64,000 bases of DNA from positions 62,001 to 126,000 of the forward strand of contig NZ_FXXL01000007.1 in the NCBI RefSeq assembly GCF_900184685.1, in the 5' to 3' direction. The notes beneath the pieces are model-generated. The model saw nothing but the letters and a program-made list of their open reading frames with translations, did no database searches and had not been told where the DNA came from. Within the stretch, counting starts at the first letter, position 1, and every line of letters begins with the position of its first letter. Made by a program: the position numbers and the translations under genes. Below, one piece after another: positions 25,101 through 33,320 of the stretch. The stretch comes from Butyricimonas sp. Marseille-P3923 (GTDB taxonomy: Bacteria; Bacteroidota; Bacteroidia; Bacteroidales; Marinifilaceae).

Positions 25101-25826
25101 AATTCTGTTGATAGTTACTTGGATGGTTCCGCCGTGATGGAAGAGCGTCCTTTTTCCATGTTCTATTCTTTCGAGTTTGATAAATTGAACCCGGAGAACG
25201 GGTTGCCGGTGTTTAAAAATATGGACGTGGAGAACGGTTTTGACCCGACTGCCTATTTGGTGAAGTCCGGGAAACTTGTGCCGGATTTCTCGGGAGGTTT
25301 CAATATGCTGTTCAAGTATAAACGGCTTTCGTTGTACGCTTTGTTTGCCGTGCAATGGGGCGGGCATGATCGTTTGCCGGAGCTGTACACGGCTTCTTTT
25401 TCAGATGGTTCGGGATTGCCTAAGCCGGAACAAAATGTGTCAAGGAAATTACTCGGTCGCTGGAAGAAACCGGGTGATGATGCTTACACGAGCATCCCTT
25501 CCCTCCCGGGTGCGGGCAAAGAGCAGATATTGTTGCCGGCGGTAGAGCGGGGCGGTTATGGTAACAAGAATTTGTACGAGATGTATAATATGTCTGATGT
25601 ATGGGTCGCTAACACGGATTTTATTCGTTGCCGTTCACTCTCGCTGTCTTACGAGATGAACCCTGAATGGTTAAAACGGGCTTACATCCAGCGGATGCAG
25701 GTAAAAGCGAGTATGACGAACCCGTTTATGTGGGTTTCGGACAAGAAATGGGACGGTCTGGATCCGGAAACACGGAACTGGCCGGCGCGGCGCGTGACCT
25801 CGTTGTCATTGCAAGTGGTATTTTAG
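22200..25826 (+). CDS. SusC/RagA family TonB-linked outer membrane transporter with STN domain (locus A)
   Basis: This 1208-aa protein has a signal peptide ending near VYAQ (residue ~42). An STN signalling domain follows (~48-120: VTLDLKGVNLDEFVQAVKK), then a carboxypeptidase-regulatory-like domain (~130-210), the SusC signature VEEVVVTGYG (~220) and a plug domain (~225-370). That plug includes IRVRGTSTL and LKDASATAIYGSKAANGV. A 22-strand barrel to the C-terminus completes it. The STN domain marks it as a signal-transducing transporter acting through FecR. It works with the SusD lipoprotein next to it as a lid-and-pedal importer. Two peptidase-like genes downstream suggest peptide or protein cargo rather than glycan; no glycoside hydrolase is present. 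Confidence 0.95.
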   Translation: MKKNRVIKFLDLMGRYRNNSRIMKCCVVFVFLLTLNLGVYAQTNPVTLDLKGVNLDEFVQAVKKQTNINFMYNSSLVAAAGEITIKVEKMELKSVLDTVLKKANLVYEFENNTVLIRPGKGQAVVKQQSVLKGIVKDEQGVPLPGVTVLVRQKTENTTGMSVVMGTATDMDGKYSIMVPEGENVFVIFSFVGMVLREIKYTGQKTLDVVMKEDVKAVEEVVVTGYGNVSKGNYTGASTTVKAEDVLMAGVSSIDQMLQGVVPGMLVWNTTGQVGATSKIRVRGTSTLLGSQEPVWVVDGVIQQDPQPFNSEDNTKFSVDADDIKQLAGNAISWLNPNDIETITVLKDASATAIYGSKAANGVIVITTKKARAGRINVNYSGNLSIGQRPRYGLYDLMNSREMMQFSKEIYDERRVYPSTVLPVGYAGLLQKWLNKEITEEAMEQEYARMAKQNTDWFKLLFRNSFNHSHNVSISGGSEKIQNRTSFGYTEEKGEAKGNNMTTFTATSNTTVNFGERLMINMLLKGTVRDVRGFAYGVDPFSYAYNTTRVIPAYNEDGSYYYHEKEGARNEGAMHMSGKYNYNILNELENTGSKNSTRTWGTTIDLKWRILPGLEYQGLVSYTSSSADSKKYADERSFYITQIRGYEFGSIAMTDDMAKQTPLPNGGILETDLTNNTSIMIRNSLVYDCLFGVKHRMTLQVGIETNALTTKGNTQKRYGYLPNRGETFTTPPSFFESSEGERLDNSVYVNGETRVINRVDNKLSEYMLAAYTYQERYVMNFSARLDASNRFAQDKNKRFEPTWSIGAKWRLGQESFLLGQLWIDNLDLYGSYGYQGNAVSSVSPYLTARDGGIDGAYKDYVLIVSSLPYPNLGWEKTKTYNIGIDGSLFEGRLNFTANYFEKVSDVLAARGVAVENGTSSGVVSGTSMKNYGYDFVIDVVPVRTENFTWQLSVNTSVTRNKVDKNDRWNSVDSYLDGSAVMEERPFSMFYSFEFDKLNPENGLPVFKNMDVENGFDPTAYLVKSGKLVPDFSGGFNMLFKYKRLSLYALFAVQWGGHDRLPELYTASFSDGSGLPKPEQNVSRKLLGRWKKPGDDAYTSIPSLPGAGKEQILLPAVERGGYGNKNLYEMYNMSDVWVANTDFIRCRSLSLSYEMNPEWLKRAYIQRMQVKASMTNPFMWVSDKKWDGLDPETRNWPARRVTSLSLQVVF

Positions 25827-25837
25827 TGGATTGAATA

Positions 25838-27241
25838 ATGGAAAACGATAAGCTCATGAAAAGATTTAAGTTTATAAAGGAGATAGCATGGATGGGCGTG
25901 TTCTTGTTGGCGGCGTGTTCTGATTTTCTAGAGGAAAAGTCACAGGACGAGGTAATCGTGACGACTGTGTCTGATTTTAGCCAGTTATTGCTGGGTTCCG
26001 GGTACGTGGATGTTGCTTATGATGCGCTTTATTATTTTGATGATGATTTGGAACTGGACCCGTCTTATTATTGGGGCGACGAAGAGAATATTTTTGCGAC
26101 ACAGTTTTTCGGTCATTACACGTGGCAGCCGAGTATGTGGGGTGGAGAGTCTTACGCGGTAGACGCGTACACGCTGACTTACAAAAAGATTGTGGGTGTG
26201 AATGCAACCCTAGATGGGATTGACGGGGCGATAGGTTCCCCGGAAGAGAAGGAACAGGTAAAAGCGGAGGCTTATGCGTTACGCGGGTACTACTATTTTA
26301 TGCTGGTGAATTTGTACAGCGAGCCTTATAATTACAATAAAAATGCTCTTGGGGTACCGTTGAAGCTGACTGCCGATCTGACGGAAAACGGGATAGACCG
26401 GGGTACGGTGGAGGACGTGTACCGGCAGATCGTCGAAGATTTGAAGGCATCTATCGAATTGTTCGAGAAATACCCGAAGAAGAGAGGAAGTTTCCGGATC
26501 AATATTTCCGCGGCACAGGTGCTGCTGTCCCGGGTGTTCCTGTATATGGAGGAGTGGCAGGAGGCGATAGATGCAGCCACGGCGGCGATAAAGACCGGAG
26601 CGGGATTGACGGATTACACGAGAGTGGAGATGTATTCCGAGTTCGAGATGGCAAGTTACAAGCATACCGAGGTGGAGTGGGTGTATAATGCTTGGATAGA
26701 GATTCCCTATGGATATGTTCCGTCCGAGGATTTGATGTCGAAGTTCACGGGTGAGGACAGGCGTCTGGATTTATGGTTCCCGTGGGGGATGTGCACGAAG
26801 AAAACGGTTATGGACTGGGGAGCCCCGGTGAACACGATCCGGCTTTCGGAGGCTTACTTGAACCGGGCGGAGGCCTATGCGCAGCAGAAAGAGCAAACGG
26901 ATGCCTTGTCGGATTTGAATACATTGCGTCGTTACCGGATAGAGGGATACGAGGATGCGTCTATCACGGATGAGGCTGTCCTATTGGATGAAATCCGTCT
27001 GGAACGTCGCCGGGAACTCTGTTTTGACGAGCTGCGTTGGTTTGATTTGCGCCGCTACGGGATGCCTTCCATATCGCATAAATACAAAGTGACAGAATAC
27101 GACCCGTGGGTTGTCTACACGTTGGAGGAGAGGGATCCGCTTTACACGATACCGATTCCCAATACGGCAATAAGTAATAATGTCCTGTTGAAACAGAACC
27201 CGTCGGCTTATGTCCCGGCAAGGAAAGGTGTCATAGAGTAA
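25838..27241 (+). CDS. RagB/SusD family surface lipoprotein (locus A)
   Basis: This 467-aa protein has a lipobox ending LLAAC (Cys27) and the SusD TPR-like organisation. The N-terminal SusD-like region is residues ~28-200, including VKAEAYALRGYYYFMLVNLYSEPY. The C-terminal RagB/SusD domain (~290-460) includes SEAYLNRAEAYAQ and LDEIRLERRRELCFDELRWFDLRRYG. It is the substrate-capturing lid of the preceding SusC and starts 11 nt after its stop. ATG at 25856 (MKRFKFIK) is an alternative start that gives a more usual signal peptide. The sequence is intact, unlike its counterpart in locus B. Confidence 0.95.
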   Translation: MENDKLMKRFKFIKEIAWMGVFLLAACSDFLEEKSQDEVIVTTVSDFSQLLLGSGYVDVAYDALYYFDDDLELDPSYYWGDEENIFATQFFGHYTWQPSMWGGESYAVDAYTLTYKKIVGVNATLDGIDGAIGSPEEKEQVKAEAYALRGYYYFMLVNLYSEPYNYNKNALGVPLKLTADLTENGIDRGTVEDVYRQIVEDLKASIELFEKYPKKRGSFRINISAAQVLLSRVFLYMEEWQEAIDAATAAIKTGAGLTDYTRVEMYSEFEMASYKHTEVEWVYNAWIEIPYGYVPSEDLMSKFTGEDRRLDLWFPWGMCTKKTVMDWGAPVNTIRLSEAYLNRAEAYAQQKEQTDALSDLNTLRRYRIEGYEDASITDEAVLLDEIRLERRRELCFDELRWFDLRRYGMPSISHKYKVTEYDPWVVYTLEERDPLYTIPIPNTAISNNVLLKQNPSAYVPARKGVIE

Positions 27242-27261
27242 AACTGATAATTGAAAATATT

Positions 27262-28137
27262 ATGAAAGCGATAAGATTGTATTTGATATTATGGAGTGTC
27301 CTTTTAACGGGTGCTTGTGCCGAGGATAAGCAACTTGGGGACGTCGAACCTTTGGAGCAGGGTTACGTGTTGCCGCAAGGCAAATCCCCGGCGGATGACC
27401 GCATCGTGAGTTTATTTGACAAGTACGGGACTTATTTCTTGTACGAGTACACGGAGGCTGATTTCAGTTGGCGGCAGGGGGGCGGCAGTTTGATTTACTC
27501 TTACACGGCTCCCGACCCGCTATACGCGGGGAATATGCTGGATTTGCTGGATGAAATCTGGTTCAGGTTTTACCCGGAGGAATTTCATAAAAAGTATATG
27601 CCCCGGAAGGTCTTTCTGGCAGGAACGCTGGAGGGTGGCAGTGGCACTATTTACGCTCGTGTAGCCCAGGGGCAGATTGCGGTCGGTTGCTGTTCGGGCG
27701 TGTTGGTCGATATGCCGGGGGAAATGAAGCAGGCTTTTAAATCCGAGCTTCAAAGAGTATTGTTGAGAGATTGGATTACCCGAGAAATAATCACGATACC
27801 GGACGAGTTTTACGCGGTAAGTGATTATTCTTACGAGGCGGACACTGATAACCCTGATTCTCCCGATTATGCCCGTGCCAGAGGTTTTGTTGCGATGAGT
27901 AACGGTACCGAGTGGTGCCGGCGGGTGGATTGGCAGACAGGTATGTTGGATAAGAGTGAAGACTTGAGATATTTTATCGATAGCATGGTCAGCCGAACCG
28001 CGGAGGAGTGGGCGTCGGATTTGGAATACCCGCTGGTGCAACAGAAATACGATATTTTGCGGGAATATATTTTGGAAAATTACAAAATTGATTTACGAGA
28101 GATCGGAAATAAAACAATTCAAAATAAAAAGGATTAA
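27262..28137 (+). CDS. Metallopeptidase-like surface lipoprotein lacking zinc ligands (locus A)
   Basis: This 291-aa lipoprotein has lipobox LTGAC (Cys19). It follows the layout of the zinc-binding metallopeptidase lipoproteins found next to SusD genes (Peptidase_Mx1 type, PF15890). Aligned by eye with the locus B gene at 43405, the HExxH at residues 161-165 (HEFAH) is SELQR at exactly residues 161-165 here. The later EDFAEI segment is EDLRYFI. Both catalytic histidines and the presumed third ligand are therefore absent, while the surrounding segments (NMLDLLDEIWFRFY versus NVLLNIWCEPY; SRTAEEWASDL versus SNSAEDWEAML) remain similar. It is probably a catalytically dead substrate-binding relative, 20 nt after susD. 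Confidence 0.78.
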   Translation: MKAIRLYLILWSVLLTGACAEDKQLGDVEPLEQGYVLPQGKSPADDRIVSLFDKYGTYFLYEYTEADFSWRQGGGSLIYSYTAPDPLYAGNMLDLLDEIWFRFYPEEFHKKYMPRKVFLAGTLEGGSGTIYARVAQGQIAVGCCSGVLVDMPGEMKQAFKSELQRVLLRDWITREIITIPDEFYAVSDYSYEADTDNPDSPDYARARGFVAMSNGTEWCRRVDWQTGMLDKSEDLRYFIDSMVSRTAEEWASDLEYPLVQQKYDILREYILENYKIDLREIGNKTIQNKKD

Positions 28138-28215
28138 CGATTGCCAATTAAAGGAATCATAGAATCACGGAATAAACGTCGCCTTGTGCGGCAATAATCA
28201 TTGTTTAATTTAAAA

Positions 28216-30909
28216 ATGTTTGAAATGAAAAGATTGTATGTGATGCTACTTTTAGTAGCACTGGGATTCCCTTGTCTTGCCGCGGATGGAACGGGCAACA
28301 GGAAAAAGAACAAGAAAGCGGAAAGTCCGCAACCTTTAAGTAAATATGCGGAATTTCTCAAGGAACCTGGAAGAGTGGAAGTGAAGGGCGGTCTGATGAC
28401 CATCCATAGAGTGGGAGAAAAGATTTATTTCGAGTATCCTTTGAAGCACTTGGGGCGGGAAGTTCTGTTGGGCGGAACGATCTCGGCTTCTTCAGACGCA
28501 ATGGCTGTGAACGTGGGGTATAAATACCTCAATCCCTTGCATTTGAAAATTGAGTTGCAGGATTCTTCCGTGTTGTTCAATATCCCGAACCGGGCAGTTA
28601 CGTTAGGGACTGACGAGCCTTGGGCGAAGAAAGCCTTGGAACAGAATTATATGTCGGATTTTTACAAGCGTTTCCCCGTGAAGACTTATAATGACGATAG
28701 CACGGCTATCGTGTTCGAGGTGACGGATTTGTTGTATAATAATCCGGAGCTCTCTCCGCAAGGAGGAGGGCTATTGGGAAATTTTTCTTTAGTAGAGAAC
28801 GAGAAAGAGAACGAGAAGCCTTATTTCGGGAAAATAAAAGTTTTTGATGATAATGTTTCCGTGGAGATAAATCAACGGGTTTCGTTGGAATTAGGTCTAG
28901 GAATGTATATGGCACAGCTTGGAAAGATTTCCGTGCGTTCCAATATTTCGATGCTTCTGCTGCCGGAGGATAAGATGAAACCAAGGATACAGGATTCCCG
29001 AGTCGGCGTGTTCCCAACTATGAATGATAAATACGGGGAGATTGCTCTTTCAAAATTCGAGTTGTCGCAGAAAGAGGATGGATTGCGCCCTTATTATCTT
29101 GCCAACCGCTGGCGTTTGGAGCCCAAGAACATGGAAGCATGGAAACGGGGGGAGTTGGTAGAACCCGTGAAGCCAATCGTGTGGTACGTGGACGATGCTT
29201 TTCCAGAAGAGTGGAAAGCTCCCATAAAGGTTGGTATCTTGACTTGGAACAAGGCTTTCGAAAAGATCGGGTTCAAGAATGCGGTGCAGGTACGGGATTT
29301 CCCGGTAGCCGATACGACTTTTGACCCGGATAACTTGAAGTATTCCTGCGTGCGTTACTCTCCTACGGCGGTAGCGAACGCTATGGGCCCCTCTTGGGTG
29401 GATCCTATAACCGGAGAGATTATCAATGCTTCTGTGATTATTTACAATGATATCGTCAAGTTGATTAATAACTGGCGTTTCGTGCAGACCGCGCAAGTCG
29501 ATCCCCGGGTAAGGACAAAGAAGATGCCGAAAGAGATCTTTGATGAATCGATGACTTACGTTGTGGCGCACGAGATCGGGCACACGCTGGGGTTGATGCA
29601 CAATATGGCCGGTTCTGCCGCTATCCCGGTCGATTCGTTGCGTTCTGCTTCCTTTACCCAAAAATACGGGACAACGGCTTCTATCATGGATTACGCCCGT
29701 TACAATTACGTGGCGCAACCGGGTGACCGGGGTGTGAAGTTGACACCTCCCGAGTTGGGTGTGTATGACGAGTATGTTATCAAGTGGCTCTATACCCCGA
29801 TTCCCGATGCAAAAGATAAGTGGGAAGAGGCGGCAATCGCCGAGCGGTGGATAGACGAGAAGGCGGGCGATCCTCTTTACCGTTACGGTCGCCAGCAGAT
29901 TATAATTCGGTGCGACCCTTCATCCCTTGAGGAAGATTTGGGGGATGACCCTTTAAAAGCCAGTGAATACGGTATTAAGAATTTGAAATATATTTTGGCA
30001 CATCTCGACGAGTGGATCACGGATGACCCGGATTTCAGGTACCGGAAAGAGATTTACGGGAATATAGTTATGCAATATATGCGTTACTTGACGAACGTGG
30101 CTTACCAAATTGGCGGGATTCAATTGACACAGGTGAAAGATGGTACGAAGGGGGAGGCTGTTAAACCGGTAGACCGAGAGGTGCAAAAGAAAGCTGTAGC
30201 TTGGGTAATCGGGCAATTGCGTGATTGTGGTTGGATTAACGCTCCCGAATTGACTGGCAAGTTCGGTTTACACGAGAATATTTCAAGCGAGTTTTGTGGA
30301 CATTTTATGACATTATTACAAAGGACTTACACATCGAATGTGATACGGTCGTCACATATCGCTGGGGACCAGAAGGCTTACTCGCTTCGGGAATATTATG
30401 ATGATTTGTACACGGGAATATTTGCTTCTACTCGGCTGGGAAAAAAGTTGTCGGAAGAGGAGCAAATTATGCAAAAGTGGACGGTCATGCATGTGAATAT
30501 GTTTTATCGTGTCGTACGTAACAATATGGTGGGTGTCACTTCGGTACAAAGCGACCCGTGCTTCGCCAAGATGTTGTACCCCTCGTTAGAAGAGATTCGT
30601 GCCTATGGAATAGGTGATATAAGAATGAGTGATATGGTTTATAACAAGTTGAAAGAGATAGAAAATCGTGAAGGTAAAGGAACCGTGGCTTGCTCAATAC
30701 TAAAGAATCGTTTTGGAGAAAATGAATTTCCTTTCCAAGGTGATATAAATTCGATGTTTCTGGCAAATATGCAAAACGAGATCGTTCCTATGTTAAAAAA
30801 AATCTATGCTTTGGTAAAGAGTAAGATTGCAACAGCTGATCCTGCGGACAGGGGACTTTACGAGTATATACTGACTAGTTTGGATACGAGTTATTCATTT
30901 AGCAAATAG
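28216..30909 (+). CDS. Zinc-dependent metalloprotease with DUF5117/DUF4953 domains (metzincin type)
   Basis: This protein of about 897 aa has a signal peptide (KRLYVMLLLVALGFPCLA). The architecture is that of large Bacteroidetes zinc proteases annotated with DUF5118/DUF5117 in the N-terminal half and DUF4953 in the C-terminal half. The active site HEIGHTLGLMH (residues ~452-462) is a full HExxHxxGxxH metzincin motif, and SIMDYARYNYV about 40 residues later is a likely Met-turn. It is predicted periplasmic or surface-exposed. I place the start at ATG 28216; ATG 28225 is also possible, whereas a TTG at 28201 is less likely. Placed after the SusCD and dead-peptidase genes, it probably degrades the captured or imported peptide. 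Confidence 0.9.
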   Translation: MFEMKRLYVMLLLVALGFPCLAADGTGNRKKNKKAESPQPLSKYAEFLKEPGRVEVKGGLMTIHRVGEKIYFEYPLKHLGREVLLGGTISASSDAMAVNVGYKYLNPLHLKIELQDSSVLFNIPNRAVTLGTDEPWAKKALEQNYMSDFYKRFPVKTYNDDSTAIVFEVTDLLYNNPELSPQGGGLLGNFSLVENEKENEKPYFGKIKVFDDNVSVEINQRVSLELGLGMYMAQLGKISVRSNISMLLLPEDKMKPRIQDSRVGVFPTMNDKYGEIALSKFELSQKEDGLRPYYLANRWRLEPKNMEAWKRGELVEPVKPIVWYVDDAFPEEWKAPIKVGILTWNKAFEKIGFKNAVQVRDFPVADTTFDPDNLKYSCVRYSPTAVANAMGPSWVDPITGEIINASVIIYNDIVKLINNWRFVQTAQVDPRVRTKKMPKEIFDESMTYVVAHEIGHTLGLMHNMAGSAAIPVDSLRSASFTQKYGTTASIMDYARYNYVAQPGDRGVKLTPPELGVYDEYVIKWLYTPIPDAKDKWEEAAIAERWIDEKAGDPLYRYGRQQIIIRCDPSSLEEDLGDDPLKASEYGIKNLKYILAHLDEWITDDPDFRYRKEIYGNIVMQYMRYLTNVAYQIGGIQLTQVKDGTKGEAVKPVDREVQKKAVAWVIGQLRDCGWINAPELTGKFGLHENISSEFCGHFMTLLQRTYTSNVIRSSHIAGDQKAYSLREYYDDLYTGIFASTRLGKKLSEEEQIMQKWTVMHVNMFYRVVRNNMVGVTSVQSDPCFAKMLYPSLEEIRAYGIGDIRMSDMVYNKLKEIENREGKGTVACSILKNRFGENEFPFQGDINSMFLANMQNEIVPMLKKIYALVKSKIATADPADRGLYEYILTSLDTSYSFSK

Positions 30910-30947
30910 TAGAAGTTTAGAGTTCAAAATTTAAAGTTTGATGTTGA

Positions 30948-30989
30948 AACTTCCCCTTCCAACTCTCTGTACAGAAGGGGAAGTTTTTT
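30948..30989 (+). terminator. Rho-independent terminator of locus A
   Basis: AACTTCCCCTTC (30948-30959) and GAAGGGGAAGTT (30974-30985) form a perfect 12-bp stem followed by a T-run. It closes the fecR-susC-susD-lipoprotein-protease transcription unit. Confidence 0.92.
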
Positions 30990-31216
30990 GGAATCATGCC
31001 CAGTTTTCACCGGGGTGATTCCGATGTATTCCCATGATATTCCCGTAGAGTTCCCGGTGAAGTTAGGGAACAAAGTCCTTTTAAACTCGTTTTAAAGTCC
31101 TTTCAAAGACCTTCGGGAACGAGGGGGAAAAGAGAGTGATACGAGAGAGCAAGGAAAGTGTAGTTTTATTTGTTGCTTTTTGTAGCTAAATTTCATTAGT
31201 TCAATTATTTAATGTC
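30990..31216. other. Gene-free stretch with short direct and inverted words
   Basis: No gene is seen. TTCACCGGG (31006-31014) pairs perfectly with CCCGGTGAA (31053-31061). AAAGTCCTTT occurs twice (about 31074-31083 and 31096-31105), followed by CAAAGACC. The words ACCGGGGTRAT and CAAAGAC recur in the gap after the antiporter gene (34261-34310). Its function is unknown. Confidence 0.5.
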
Positions 31217-31241
31217 AAGAAAGATTGCGCAAATCTTTCTT
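31217..31241. promoter_or_regulatory. 10-bp inverted repeat upstream of the locus A sigma gene
   Basis: AAGAAAGATT (31217-31226) and AATCTTTCTT (31232-31241) form a perfect inverted repeat with a 5-bp GCGCA centre. It lies just upstream of the -7 element at 31268-31275. Its position suits an operator overlapping or upstream of the promoter; it lacks a terminator T-run. Confidence 0.45.
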
Positions 31242-31267
31242 AAATGAAAGAGCCGTGTTTATTGGTT

Positions 31268-31275
31268 TATATTTG
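31268..31275 (+). promoter_or_regulatory. -7 promoter element of the sigma gene at 31340
   Basis: TATATTTG matches TAnnTTTG. No TTTG lies at the right distance upstream, so the promoter may need an activator. Predicted transcript start is near 31282, about 58 nt before the ATG. Confidence 0.5.
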
Positions 31276-31339
31276 TGGAGATCATAATGGAAGATATTGA
31301 TTTTATCCATATCTTTGTTACGAGCTTTAAAATCTATTT

Positions 31340-31897
31340 ATGTCGTTTGATTTTGATTCTTTACTGGAAGGTATTAATAAAAAGAATATACGGGCATGGG
31401 AAGAATTGTATGAGAAGTATTATTCAGTTCTCTGTTCGTATGTGAACGGTATTATACGGGATAAAGATCAGGCGCAGGATATCGTGCAGGAGGTGTTGGT
31501 GGCTGTTTGGAAATCTTCTAGGCACTTTCCGGATATGAAAGAGTTGACCTCTTACTTTTACCGGGCGTGTTACAATAATGCGTTGATTTATCTGAGAAAT
31601 CTACAAATCCGCAAGGGGATAGAACAGAAAATCATACAGGAAACAGAAGAAGAGTTTTCTGACGAGATGTTTGCCGTTACCGTGAGGGACGAGTTATTAC
31701 GTCAGCTTTACAATTATATGAAAGAGTTGCCCGAGGGAGCTAGGGAGATTATGGAGTTGAGTATTCAAGGGTTTACCGGTCCGGAGATCGCTATAAAGCT
31801 GGGCATAACAATCCACACGGTGAAAACGCAAAAGAGCCGTAGTTTTAAATTCTTGCGTGAAAAACTGAAAGATTCCGTGTTGTTGTTCCTGCTCTGA
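31340..31897 (+). CDS. ECF RNA polymerase sigma factor, unpaired
   Basis: This 185-aa sigma-70 family protein has region 2 (~23-90: WEELYEKYYSVLCSYVNGIIRDKDQAQDIVQEVLVAVW) and region 4 (~115-175: LRQLYNYMKELPEGAREIMELSIQGFTGPEIAIKLGITIHTVKTQKSR). This matches the Bacteroidetes FecI-like (TIGR02985-type) ECF group. Such sigma factors normally lie directly upstream of a fecR gene. Here it lies downstream of locus A, and the next gene is mntH on the opposite strand (5-nt gap). It may serve the orphan FecR at 20977, but that pairing is inference. Confidence 0.93.
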   Translation: MSFDFDSLLEGINKKNIRAWEELYEKYYSVLCSYVNGIIRDKDQAQDIVQEVLVAVWKSSRHFPDMKELTSYFYRACYNNALIYLRNLQIRKGIEQKIIQETEEEFSDEMFAVTVRDELLRQLYNYMKELPEGAREIMELSIQGFTGPEIAIKLGITIHTVKTQKSRSFKFLREKLKDSVLLFLL

Positions 31898-31902
31898 ATG
31901 AT

Positions 31903-33165
31903 TTAAAAGAAACTGATCAACAGCATCACGTTCAATGCCGTGACGATTCCCCCGATGACATACAGCAGCCATTTCGTGTAAGCGGAGTTTTTGTATTTTC
32001 CCATGACCTTGGAGGACGAGGTAAGGTGTACCTGCGTGAAGATCGTGATCGGGAGTTGTACGCTAAGAGCCATTTGCGAGTAAATCAGTCCTTGGAACGG
32101 GTTGGATATTAGCATGATTAGTGCAAAGGCGAGAATAAGGGAAGACAGTACGCCGATTTTGGAGTGACTGTCTTTAATATCATAAGGCTCCTTGTATATG
32201 CCGGCGAAGATAGATCCTGCCGCCATACCGGAAGTGATGGTCGAGGAAATTCCGGCAAACAGAAGTGCCACGGCAAAGATCACGGCGGCGTTATTACCCA
32301 ACAGCGGCGTGAGTAGCGAGTTGGCTTGCTCTAACTCCGTGACGGGTGTTCCGCTACGGAAAAACGTGGCGGCGGCAAGCAGTATCATGGCGCTGTTGAT
32401 TGCCCAACCGATGACCATGGAGAGTATCGTGTCGGCATACTCGTAACGCAGTTGTTTCTTGATGATTTTATCGTCCTGTATGTTCCATTGTCGGCTCTGG
32501 ATAATTTCCGAGTGCAGGAAGAGATTGTGAGGCATAACCACGGCACCGAGCACGCTCATGATCACGACCATGGAGCCTTCGGGGAAAGCGGGCGTTACCC
32601 ACGCGGGAAGTGCCTCGTTCCAGTCAATGTCTACCAGTGAAAGTTCGTATATGAATGACAAGCCTATGATTGACACGAAAGCGATGATCCATTTCTCGAT
32701 CACCCGGTAAGTATTCGTGAAAAGCATAATTACCACGAACACCAATACGAGTAAGGAGCCGGCACGTACGGGAATATCGAACAGCATTTGCAAGGCAATG
32801 GCACCGCCCAGAATCTCGGCGAGCGAGGTGGATATGGAGGCGAGTATGGCGGAATAGAGAATGCCTTTGGCATAGCGGGGCTTCAAGTGTTCGCTGGCGG
32901 CTTCCGAAAGGCACAATCCGGAGGCAATCCCGAGGTGCGCCACGTTGTGTTGCAGGACGATAAGCATGACTGTCGAGAGTGTAACCATCCACAATAAGGC
33001 ATAACCGAATTCAGCTCCCGCGGCAAGATTGGACGCCCAGTTACCGGGATCGATAAATCCCACGGTGACGAGTAGCCCCGGTCCGATATACTTGAATATT
33101 TCCAGTCCCCCCAGTTTCGGGGTATGTTTTGCCGTGTTGAGTAATTCCTTGAAATGCTTTAACAT
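31903..33165 (-). CDS. mntH: NRAMP family Mn2+/Fe2+ transporter
   Basis: This 420-aa integral membrane protein shows the Nramp helix-1 motif GFIDPGNWASNLAAG (residues ~36-50), which carries the metal-binding Asp and Asn. It also has the helix-6 region VVMPHNLFLHSEIIQSR (~208-224), whose usual Ala-Met-x-His (MPH here) binds Mn2+. About 11 membrane segments are seen. It imports divalent manganese (or iron) by H+ symport. It is divergent from the Ca2+/Na+ antiporter gene. A minus-strand TACTTTTG (33253-33246) is a likely -7 element. Confidence 0.94.
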   Translation of the reverse strand: MLKHFKELLNTAKHTPKLGGLEIFKYIGPGLLVTVGFIDPGNWASNLAAGAEFGYALLWMVTLSTVMLIVLQHNVAHLGIASGLCLSEAASEHLKPRYAKGILYSAILASISTSLAEILGGAIALQMLFDIPVRAGSLLVLVFVVIMLFTNTYRVIEKWIIAFVSIIGLSFIYELSLVDIDWNEALPAWVTPAFPEGSMVVIMSVLGAVVMPHNLFLHSEIIQSRQWNIQDDKIIKKQLRYEYADTILSMVIGWAINSAMILLAAATFFRSGTPVTELEQANSLLTPLLGNNAAVIFAVALLFAGISSTITSGMAAGSIFAGIYKEPYDIKDSHSKIGVLSSLILAFALIMLISNPFQGLIYSQMALSVQLPITIFTQVHLTSSSKVMGKYKNSAYTKWLLYVIGGIVTALNVMLLISFF

Positions 33166-33175
33166 GCCGATTGAG

Positions 33176-33320
33176 TTAAAAACTAAAAGCTAAAAACTAA
33201 AAGTTAAGAGCTGATAGTGTAAATTTATTTCTATTTTTGAAACTTCAAAAGTACGAATAACGATGAATAATTGTTCCGTGAACATGAACTTTTAGTTTTT
33301 AACTTTTAACTTTTAGCTTT
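33176..33320. promoter_or_regulatory. Divergent promoter region of mntH and the antiporter gene
   Basis: TATTTTTG (33232-33239, plus strand) and TACTTTTG (33253-33246, minus strand) are back-to-back -7 elements, one for each gene. They are flanked by inverted word arrays AACTAAAAGCTAAAAACTAA (~33180-33202) and TTTTAGTTTTTAACTTTTA (~33290-33318), which mirror each other. Confidence 0.5.

Noticed and set aside
22644-25367. 907-codon open frame opposite susC (locus A)
   Set aside because: Same reasoning: the plus-strand SusC has complete domains, and the antisense translation is rich in His, Arg, Ile and Pro and has no domain.
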